DNA from: a virus
Strand: one strand, 5' to 3'
DNA: 40,364 nt
IMG/VR virus record: IMGVR_UViG_3300022602_000207
Coordinates: 1 to 40,364 of that record
Shown: positions 33,373-40,364 of the stretch, piece by piece
How positions within the stretch are numbered: position 1 is the first letter of the stretch
Layout: each line of letters begins with the position of its first letter
The notes under the pieces: generated by a model
Told to the model about the DNA's origin: nothing
The model's database searches: none
The model's input: the letters and a program-made list of their open reading frames with translations, nothing else
Translations under genes and position numbers: made by a program

Positions 33373-33564
33373 TTAAATTTTGATATCACTATTGACAGAT
33401 GTATTCCACATGCGTCTACGTTCTACACCTTTAGACTGTGCAAACTGTTTAGGATTGCAGTTAGAGCATACATGATAGTAGTCATTGCTGACCCTGCGAG
33501 GATCTATCTCTCCTCTAGTTCTTTCAAACCTAGCATTACAATTATCGCAGGTAAAGATCAGCAT
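33373..33564 (-). CDS. Zinc-ribbon protein, 63 aa
   Basis: CDNC near the start and CSNCN in the middle make a four-Cys ribbon. A basic part (RFERTRGEIDPRR) lies between and a further basic part (RRRMW) after. Small DNA- or RNA-binding protein by layout. ATG at 33564 chosen; an upstream frame to 33708 is open but runs back over the fibre gene's 5' region. Confidence 0.68.
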   Translation of the reverse strand: MLIFTCDNCNARFERTRGEIDPRRVSNDYYHVCSNCNPKQFAQSKGVERRRMWNTSVNSDIKI

Positions 33565-33723
33565 AGTTAAGGTGCGAGTATAATTGTGTACTACACCTTG
33601 TTTACTGGTGCGTTGGTATTGTTTAACAATCTTCCTAGAGTCGATATACATAGAATTATTTACATTCGGATTATAAAATATACCGCTAAATATGTACAAG
33701 AACACCATAGTAGGAATTATACA

Positions 33724-36700
33724 ATGTCAATACAATACATCAACACAGGTACCGCGGCCAACAAAGGTAACGGTGACACCCTTAGATTAGCATTCACTAA
33801 GATCAATCAAAACTTTGCGGAGATTGCCGGTAGCAATAATGTTAAAGGATCAGTTGGTGAAGTTATATCTAATCCATCACTACAACGCGGTATTTCAGTA
33901 ACATACAATACTGTAACACAATATGCCAGCTTCCTAGTTAACATAGCCAATACCAGCACCTTAGGCGGAGTTAAAGTTGGTAATGGTATTAGTGTAGATG
34001 GCACTGGAGTAATTAGTGCGTTCGATGGCAACTACAATAACCTAGCAAATATTCCGCAGGCCTTGGGCACTACTGATAGCCCAACATTTAATAATGTACA
34101 CATCACTGGCAATGTTGACATTGCTGGACAAACTACTATTGTTAATTCAACTGTGGTAACCACAGACGACCTAACATTAACTCTAGCCCACAATTCAGCA
34201 AATGCTGCGGCCAGCAATGGCGCCGGTATTATTGTTAACGGTCCTGTAACTCCTGCTAGTATTACCTATAACAGCGACAATGATTCTTGGGTGGCTAATA
34301 AACCATTTATCGCAACCAACATATCCATCGGTGGAAACAATGTTGTTACTGCAAACCAATTAGGCGATATCACATTCTCAACTAATGTAATTGGTACCAG
34401 TAACGCAGGTGAAGATCTAGTACTTACTCCTAATAGTACTGGTACATTGGTCTTAAACAAAATCAGTACATTGAAGGCCTCTGGTACTATCTATCAAGGT
34501 ACTGCCTACGATAATATAGAATATACCGATACTTCAATTCGTGTTGATGCCGACACCAACAGTTACGCACAAATGATTATGAAGAATCACAATGCTGGCG
34601 ATAATGCCAGTACTGATTTGGTCATACTAAATGACAGTGGTAATGACTTTACTAATCTAATCGACCTTGGTATTAACAGCTCAGGATATAATCAAAGTGC
34701 CTACAGTGTAACACAACCAGGTGACGGATACTTGTTCACAGATGGTGGCAATTTGGTATTAGGTACCCAGAGCCCAGGTAAAGCGATTATATTCCATGCA
34801 GGCGGAACCACTACAGATGATGCAGGCGGTTCACTAACACAGTACGCTTGGACATTTAACAGACGAGTAACAACCATAGTCAACCAACCTGCTCGCTTAG
34901 ATTTCTTAGTACAAAACACCAGTAATAATGTAGAAGCAAGCTCTTATTATCAAGCACAAAACGATTTAAACGATTACATACGAATGGGTGTAAACTCTAG
35001 TCAACGAGTTGATGGCAACATCTTACAAGGTGAGGCATTCTTATATCCAAGTAGTTCTGGTGGTACATTCCACATCGGTAATCACTCTAATATAAATTTC
35101 TATACCGATCCAGATGCTGGATATACAGGCACTCCTACATTGGTATTGAACTATGACCAAGGTGCTGCTATATTAGATGCTGATTGGATCCCAAATAAAG
35201 ATAACACATATAACCTAGGTAATTCAACCAGCACATGGCAGGCATTGTATCTAAACTCTACATCAACTGTGGCATTTGGCACCAACCAATTAGCACTTGA
35301 TAATTCAGGCAATGTTCTAGTTAACAGTACACCAATCTTAGGCAGTATCGAAATAACCGGCGCAACAATAACATCAAAAGATACCTACGGTCCTTTAATT
35401 TTATTAGGCAATGGTGTTACTAGAAATGCTTCTATCCAATTTACTCCAGAATCTACTGAGATTGATGTATATGGTAGTTTTATGTCTGGACCTCCAAACA
35501 CTTATGATTTAGGTGGACCTTTCAATCATTGGCGCGGTGTATGGGTAGGCACCGACGGTATACAATTCCTTGATGGCAGCTCATTAACATCAGCTAACAG
35601 TGTAGGAGCTCAGGTTGTAGTTAACTCTACAGGTACAGTGGCCAATACAGGTACATTATGGTATAGTACAATTGATGGTAGACTATACGTTGGGTATGAC
35701 GGTACATTTGTTGATACAAATCCTTCTCCTGTACTTGACCTATCAACTGTTACACAAAATATTATTCCAGGCGTAGATTTAACCTATGATTTAGGTAGTC
35801 CAACTAACCAATGGCGTAGCCTATATGTAGGCACATCAACTATCTATTTTGGAGGAGTTCCTCTTACAGTTGACACCTTAACAAATACACTGTTATTAAA
35901 TGGCTCGCAAATAACAGGTGGTTCTGCAACAACCTCAACTTTGGTCAATGGTGGTCCTAGTGTCACAGTAGACAGTAATGGGGTCCTTTCAACACCAAAT
36001 AATGTAATATCTAGCGGTACAGTATTTGCTACCGGATTAAACACTACTGGACAAATTGTTATACCTAATAATGGGGTTGCTGGCGGACTTGTTTCGCAAA
36101 ATGGTCAAGGAAACATTTATTTCAATACTGACAACAGTCTTAATTTCATTGTCGATGGAACTTATCAACATATATTCAATGCCGACGGCACTATAATATT
36201 TGGCGGTGGATACATATTCCCTAATACTCAAGGAACTCAAGGTCAAATTTTAGTATACGATCCATCTGGTTCTGGAGATTATACTCTGCGTTGGCAAAAT
36301 CCACCAACTGCGGTTTCATCACTGACCAACGATATCGGATACATCACAGCCAATTACCCAGGTACTTTTGAATCAACCGGCCTACAGGTAAATGGTAACG
36401 CACACGTTACAGGTAATTTACAAGTAGATGGAGTGTTTACTTTCACTGGCACAGCCACAGTTATCAGCGTAAGTTCTGCTACATTCTTTGGTAATGCCAA
36501 CGGTTTTGGTGCGTTCTACGCAGGGGTAGTTGGTTATACTCCACTACCTTATACAGTAGCACAGTTTACAGCCAACTACGGCGACTACAGCCAGATTAAC
36601 TTCCAAAACTTAAACAATAGTGCCACAGCGTCAACTGATTGGGTGGCCACAGCAGACAATGGCAGTGACTCTACTAACTTTATCGACCTAGGTATCGCAG

Positions 36701-38517
36701 GCAGTAATTGGAACGGCACACAGGCCAACAGTCTTGGCACAGCCTTAGGTGCTAATGATGCTTATCTATATGCTCAAGGTGGTACAGGTGGCGGTAACCT
36801 AGTATTAGGTACAACCAGCATAGGCAAGGCAGTTAAGATCTTAGCAGGGCAATCAGGTGCCGCAGGAGTTGTGGCACAGTTTAATGCTAATGGGTTGACA
36901 CTAAGCACAGGAACAGGCATTACATTCCCTGACGGTACACAACAAACTAGTGCTGTTAGTTCTACAGGTACAGTGGTACTGAGCACACTTAATGTTACTA
37001 ATCTAAGTGCAACTAACATTACAATCAATGGACAAACTGTTACAGCTGGAATCAGTACTGCCACAGTTAATGCTTTAATCGCAAATAGTCTAACAAACTA
37101 TGCAACACAAAGTTATGTAACAGGTCAAGGATACTTAACGTCAAGCACAGTTAATCAATATGTAACCAGTGGAATTAGTACAGCTTCTGTTAATGCATTA
37201 ATTGCAAATAGTTTAACCAACTATGTTAAGATAGGTACAACTGCTAATTTTATAGGCACAGGTACAGCAAGTTCAACTAATACAGGTATCTTACAGGTAC
37301 AAGGCGGCGCTGGTATTAGCGGCAATCTATATGCTAATACAATTTACAGTGGTGATGGATATTTCAGAGGACCAGCAGGATACGGAAATATATCTCTTGC
37401 TTCGGGCGGCAGTGTTTATCTAAGTGAAGTTGTTATAAACGGCACTGGATTAATTAAAGGTCCAGGTGGAAGTACACACATCGCATTGCTTTCAGGTACA
37501 GGTGGTAGTGTTAAGTTTTATAATACTGCTAGTATTGCAGGTACAACATCTGCTACTTCAACTACAACTGGTGCTTTAGTAGTAAGTGGAGGAATTGGTG
37601 TAGGCGGCGATGTTTATGTTGGCGGCACCGTTACAGCTAACAAGTTTGTCGGTGATGGTTCAAGCCTAACTAATGTTACAGTAACACAACAGGCTAACAT
37701 TGTTGGTGTACAGCCTAATGTAACTTTAGTAGCAGGCAGTTACAGTTATGTGTTTGATAACACCAGTAACTTTACAATGCCTACTAATGGTGATATCATA
37801 GTACCAGGCGCCAGTGGTAATATTAATGTAGGTAATACTGTATCTGCCGCCCAGACTGGTACTTCAGGTGGCTATGCTTTCATAGCAGGACCCGGCGCCA
37901 CAAGTCAAGTAGCGTTGGGATTACAAGGTACAACTGGCACAGCGGCCAACATGGCCATTCGTGATAACTCTACTGTAGCAAGTAGCATCTATTACGATGT
38001 AAGTATCGGTGGTGCAAGTCACGGTATGCATCAGTTTAGAGGAACAAGCGGTTATACACAGTATGCTCAAATTGATCGTTATGGCATTAACTTGCCAACT
38101 CGTCCTGCGTTCCGTGTATATGGTGCAGGCACAACAAATAATTTGTCAACAACAGTTAACACTAATGGAATATTAAACGGCAATAACTACGCAGTTGATT
38201 ATCAACAGAGTACAGCATTGAATACATCAACAGGCGTGTTTACGGCTCCAGTCGCAGGTTTATACAGCATCCATCTTAACGCCCGTGTTTACAACAATAC
38301 TGCACCGTTAGCACAGGTCATTGTCATAAAGAACTACAATACTAGTACTAGCGCAAATATGGTCATGTGGGAATCAGGGGCTAATCCTTCAATCAACCAT
38401 TTTGGTGTCAGCACCATAGCCAAACTAGCAGTAGGCGACACGCTAGTAGCCAAGGTAACAGTAGGATCAATCAACTTTGATGCCAACGACAGTTGGGCAG
38501 TGGCCTACATAGGATAA
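33724..38517 (+). CDS. Long tail fibre / receptor-binding protein, 1597 aa
   Basis: The N-terminus GTAANKGNGDTLRLAFTKIN is the usual tail-attachment start in T4-like phages. A beta-rich shaft follows with recurring Y-D-L-G-S-x-x-N-x-W-R-S-L-Y-V-G-T (around 520, 610 and 700) and a duplicated NALIANSLTNY segment. The last 115 residues (FTAPVAGLYSIHLNARVYNN ... WAVAYIG) look like a C1q/TNF-type jelly-roll, a ligand-binding tip. Trimeric fibre outside the particle. No clear ribosome site; TAGGAATTATACA is nearest. Confidence 0.9.
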   Translation: MSIQYINTGTAANKGNGDTLRLAFTKINQNFAEIAGSNNVKGSVGEVISNPSLQRGISVTYNTVTQYASFLVNIANTSTLGGVKVGNGISVDGTGVISAFDGNYNNLANIPQALGTTDSPTFNNVHITGNVDIAGQTTIVNSTVVTTDDLTLTLAHNSANAAASNGAGIIVNGPVTPASITYNSDNDSWVANKPFIATNISIGGNNVVTANQLGDITFSTNVIGTSNAGEDLVLTPNSTGTLVLNKISTLKASGTIYQGTAYDNIEYTDTSIRVDADTNSYAQMIMKNHNAGDNASTDLVILNDSGNDFTNLIDLGINSSGYNQSAYSVTQPGDGYLFTDGGNLVLGTQSPGKAIIFHAGGTTTDDAGGSLTQYAWTFNRRVTTIVNQPARLDFLVQNTSNNVEASSYYQAQNDLNDYIRMGVNSSQRVDGNILQGEAFLYPSSSGGTFHIGNHSNINFYTDPDAGYTGTPTLVLNYDQGAAILDADWIPNKDNTYNLGNSTSTWQALYLNSTSTVAFGTNQLALDNSGNVLVNSTPILGSIEITGATITSKDTYGPLILLGNGVTRNASIQFTPESTEIDVYGSFMSGPPNTYDLGGPFNHWRGVWVGTDGIQFLDGSSLTSANSVGAQVVVNSTGTVANTGTLWYSTIDGRLYVGYDGTFVDTNPSPVLDLSTVTQNIIPGVDLTYDLGSPTNQWRSLYVGTSTIYFGGVPLTVDTLTNTLLLNGSQITGGSATTSTLVNGGPSVTVDSNGVLSTPNNVISSGTVFATGLNTTGQIVIPNNGVAGGLVSQNGQGNIYFNTDNSLNFIVDGTYQHIFNADGTIIFGGGYIFPNTQGTQGQILVYDPSGSGDYTLRWQNPPTAVSSLTNDIGYITANYPGTFESTGLQVNGNAHVTGNLQVDGVFTFTGTATVISVSSATFFGNANGFGAFYAGVVGYTPLPYTVAQFTANYGDYSQINFQNLNNSATASTDWVATADNGSDSTNFIDLGIAGSNWNGTQANSLGTALGANDAYLYAQGGTGGGNLVLGTTSIGKAVKILAGQSGAAGVVAQFNANGLTLSTGTGITFPDGTQQTSAVSSTGTVVLSTLNVTNLSATNITINGQTVTAGISTATVNALIANSLTNYATQSYVTGQGYLTSSTVNQYVTSGISTASVNALIANSLTNYVKIGTTANFIGTGTASSTNTGILQVQGGAGISGNLYANTIYSGDGYFRGPAGYGNISLASGGSVYLSEVVINGTGLIKGPGGSTHIALLSGTGGSVKFYNTASIAGTTSATSTTTGALVVSGGIGVGGDVYVGGTVTANKFVGDGSSLTNVTVTQQANIVGVQPNVTLVAGSYSYVFDNTSNFTMPTNGDIIVPGASGNINVGNTVSAAQTGTSGGYAFIAGPGATSQVALGLQGTTGTAANMAIRDNSTVASSIYYDVSIGGASHGMHQFRGTSGYTQYAQIDRYGINLPTRPAFRVYGAGTTNNLSTTVNTNGILNGNNYAVDYQQSTALNTSTGVFTAPVAGLYSIHLNARVYNNTAPLAQVIVIKNYNTSTSANMVMWESGANPSINHFGVSTIAKLAVGDTLVAKVTVGSINFDANDSWAVAYIG

Positions 38518-38520
38518 ACG

Positions 38521-39228
38521 ATGATCATCCAAGGTGTGACTATTAAAAATACTACTGTGGCTGATCCCTACATCACCACCAGTAATCTTGCCATATGGCT
38601 TGATGCCAATAACTCATCAAGTTATCCCGGTACGGGCACGGCTATTACAGACTTATCAGGCAATAGTCGTACTCATACACTTAGCAACAGTAATCTCTAT
38701 ACTACACTTGGTGGAGTGAAATGTTTCAACTGCTCGTCTGTAGGGCAGGTCATCCTGGCTATGTCCCAATCCACTATACCGATAGCCACAAACTTTACCT
38801 ATATTACATGGACTAGAGTGCGAGCCAGTACCTCAGGGTTTAGAACCCTGTTCAGATCCGGCGGCACAGGCGGACATGCTATCATTATCAACAACGGAAC
38901 TAACACCCTAGGCATGTGGGATAATCTTCCTGACAACACTGGATTTAACAGTTCAGGCTACGATATGTCGGCTTATAATGATGTTTGGGCTCAATGGGCC
39001 GTAGTAGGTGATGCTTCAGGGCAAACATTCTACATCAACGGACAACAGGTAGGATCCTCAACAGCTAAATCAGTTGCTGGCCAATATCACTATGCCTGGG
39101 GCAATATTCAATCAGCTAACGACCAGCCCTGGGGCTATGTAGCCAACATGTGTTTATACAATACCAAACTTACCCAGGTACAGATACAACAGAACTACGG
39201 ATACTATAAAACGCAGTTCGGAGTTTAA
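38521..39228 (+). CDS. Tail adhesin with concanavalin/LamG-like fold, 235 aa
   Basis: AIWLDANNSSSYPGTGTAIT then ..LSGNSRTHTL, VWAQWAVVGDASGQTFYING and NMCLYNTKLTQVQIQQNY follow the LamG/concanavalin A-type jelly-roll pattern used by adhesins to bind sugars. Starts 3 bp after the long fibre, so it is read on the same message. Expected to sit at the distal fibre. Confidence 0.85.
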   Translation: MIIQGVTIKNTTVADPYITTSNLAIWLDANNSSSYPGTGTAITDLSGNSRTHTLSNSNLYTTLGGVKCFNCSSVGQVILAMSQSTIPIATNFTYITWTRVRASTSGFRTLFRSGGTGGHAIIINNGTNTLGMWDNLPDNTGFNSSGYDMSAYNDVWAQWAVVGDASGQTFYINGQQVGSSTAKSVAGQYHYAWGNIQSANDQPWGYVANMCLYNTKLTQVQIQQNYGYYKTQFGV

Positions 39229-39237
39229 CAAATTTAC

Positions 39238-39245
39238 AATAAATA
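39238..39245 (+). promoter_or_regulatory. T4-like late promoter octamer AATAAATA
   Basis: AATAAATA 21 bp before the ATG of the next fibre gene. Confidence 0.5.
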
Positions 39246-39266
39246 TGACAAACAGGATCAAATAAG

Positions 39267-40364
39267 ATGGCAATATTAAACTTTCCAAACACTAGACAAG
39301 ATGGTAGCCCGTTACAGGCAAATGATCAGTATACAGGCGATAATGGAGTTACTTATATCTATGACGGAGCCAAGTGGATAGGACATGCTGTCGCACAGCC
39401 AGCAGGCACCAACTCTATTACCAATAATGGACACACCGTACAGATTGATTCAACAGGTAATCTTGTTATACCCAACAATGCCACTATCGTATATGCCAGC
39501 GGTGCTCCTGTTGTTACATCAAATACATCAACACGCTGGGATGCTGGTAATGTAGAAGGTTGCCCAGTCTTTGCGTCTTTAACTACAGACCAGTTTCACT
39601 CATATACACAGAAAAGCCATTTAGAAATAAACGGCGACGGTAGTTGGAACATTGGCAGTAACTTTAATAGCACAGGTTTATTCAGTAACGATAATACTGC
39701 TACACTATATTCAAATCTTGGTGATGTCATTATTCGTGTAAATGATAGTCAAACTAATTTTACATTTGGTCAAGATGGCTACCTAACTATGGAAAGCCTA
39801 CAATTAGAAGGTTTCCTAAAAGGTGTAGATGGTAGCACAGGTTCTACAGGACAAGTACTAACACGTCAAAGTAATGGCGGAGCGGCTTGGGCAGATGCCA
39901 CAGGTGGATCAGGTGGTCCAGTATTTCAACTAACATCAGGCACAGCGGTAGTAAGCCTAAACACCAGCGGCGCACTGACATTACCACTAGGTTCACAACT
40001 GCTAGAGAAGACTTGGTCTACTACAGTAACTGCCATTACTACAGGCACACGAACATTTGTAACTTTTGCCGCTGATGAATTTGGCTATGCTGAACAAGGG
40101 CAAATAACAATTTCGGGAGTTGATACGCCTAATGATGTCAACAGCACTTGGTACTACCAGGCTTCTGATCCTAATCAGGTAGAACTACATTATAACGAAG
40201 ATTTCGCTTCACCAGTAAACAGCACATCATGGTCAGCATATACCAGCGGTGGTACTGTGACTCTAATCACACAACTACAACTAAACAGTAACGGCAACAT
40301 CTGGAAGTTCATGGCAGACGGCAGTACCATAGTTCCTAATGGACAGCGAGTTATCTTTGGTGAG
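39267..40364 (+). CDS. Tail fibre or structural protein, 5' part (366 codons, open)
   Basis: MAILNFPNTRQDGSPLQAND, then YTGDNGVTYIYDGAKWIG, is a phage structural start (N-F-P ... G-x-x-Y-x-Y-D-G-x-K-W). Beta-rich repeats follow and a collagen-like VDGSTGSTGQVL. The frame is open to the window edge. CAGGATCAAATAAG precedes the ATG at 39267. Confidence 0.85.
   Translation, partial: MAILNFPNTRQDGSPLQANDQYTGDNGVTYIYDGAKWIGHAVAQPAGTNSITNNGHTVQIDSTGNLVIPNNATIVYASGAPVVTSNTSTRWDAGNVEGCPVFASLTTDQFHSYTQKSHLEINGDGSWNIGSNFNSTGLFSNDNTATLYSNLGDVIIRVNDSQTNFTFGQDGYLTMESLQLEGFLKGVDGSTGSTGQVLTRQSNGGAAWADATGGSGGPVFQLTSGTAVVSLNTSGALTLPLGSQLLEKTWSTTVTAITTGTRTFVTFAADEFGYAEQGQITISGVDTPNDVNSTWYYQASDPNQVELHYNEDFASPVNSTSWSAYTSGGTVTLITQLQLNSNGNIWKFMADGSTIVPNGQRVIFGE

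Noticed and set aside
33807-37064. Minus-strand reading frames within the long fibre gene
   Set aside because: They are mirror images of the repeated beta-rich coding sequence and lack starts or ribosome sites.

Overview
The window is the interior of a compact, tailed double-stranded DNA phage genome of the T4-like (myovirus) kind, probably infecting a proteobacterium. Grounds: a T4/T7-type ATP-dependent DNA ligase, very long tail-fibre genes, GIY-YIG and HNH homing endonucleases, T4-like late promoter octamers (NATAAATA), two N-termini resembling the T4 capsid-targeting sequence, and dozens of 30-150 aa genes packed with ATGA/TAATG overlaps. The host is not identifiable from the sequence, but the IF-1, RNA polymerase omega, DksA/TraR and A-type Fe-S carrier proteins all look proteobacterial.

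Layout. (1) 1-12.3 kb, minus strand: about 40 small early-type genes. Most units carry their own promoter of one stereotyped design: TTGACA, exactly 17 bp, TATAAT/TATACT, then a near-identical leader of about 30 nt (ACACTAACA...CGGAGAAAC) and ATG. Many spacers hold a dyad, most often GGTATTACC. Genes include an AAA+ ATPase, a DksA/TraR zinc finger, an Api92-like protein that seems to start at AUU, and a SleB-like hydrolase. (2) 12.3-14.1 kb: a plus-strand early gene, tRNA-Met(CAU), and an HNH gene lying between two halves of another tRNA; then an RNA polymerase omega-like gene. (3) 14.1-14.95 kb: an AT-rich non-coding region between the two divergent blocks, with three 23-bp direct repeats (candidate origin or regulatory hub). 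(4) 14.95-24.5 kb, plus strand: small membrane and soluble proteins, formate-tetrahydrofolate ligase (Fhs), and an array of 11 divergent paralogues ending in a [LMI]-[KR]-W motif, with up to three relatives at 15.6-16.5 kb. (5) 24.5-26.2 kb, minus: two GT9-like glycosyltransferases. (6) 26.3-33.6 kb: two sister GIY-YIG endonucleases sharing a hairpin leader, secreted SleB-like hydrolase, HAD phosphatase and a second protein with capsid-targeting-like N-termini, Fe-S carrier, DNA ligase, IF-1, HNH endonuclease. (7) 33.7 kb to the end: tail fibres and adhesins, the last one open at the window edge.

How the parts may work together (inference): omega and DksA/TraR homologues would remodel the host polymerase, possibly at the ppGpp sites. 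Fhs (10-formyl-THF supply for fMet-tRNA and purines), IF-1 and tRNA(CAU) all touch translation initiation or its precursors. The repeated promoter-leader cassettes give many early genes matched transcription and translation start signals, tuned by different spacer operators. Late genes (fibres, packaged proteins, endonucleases) appear to use NATAAATA promoters. All calls come from reading the sequence; no database search was run.
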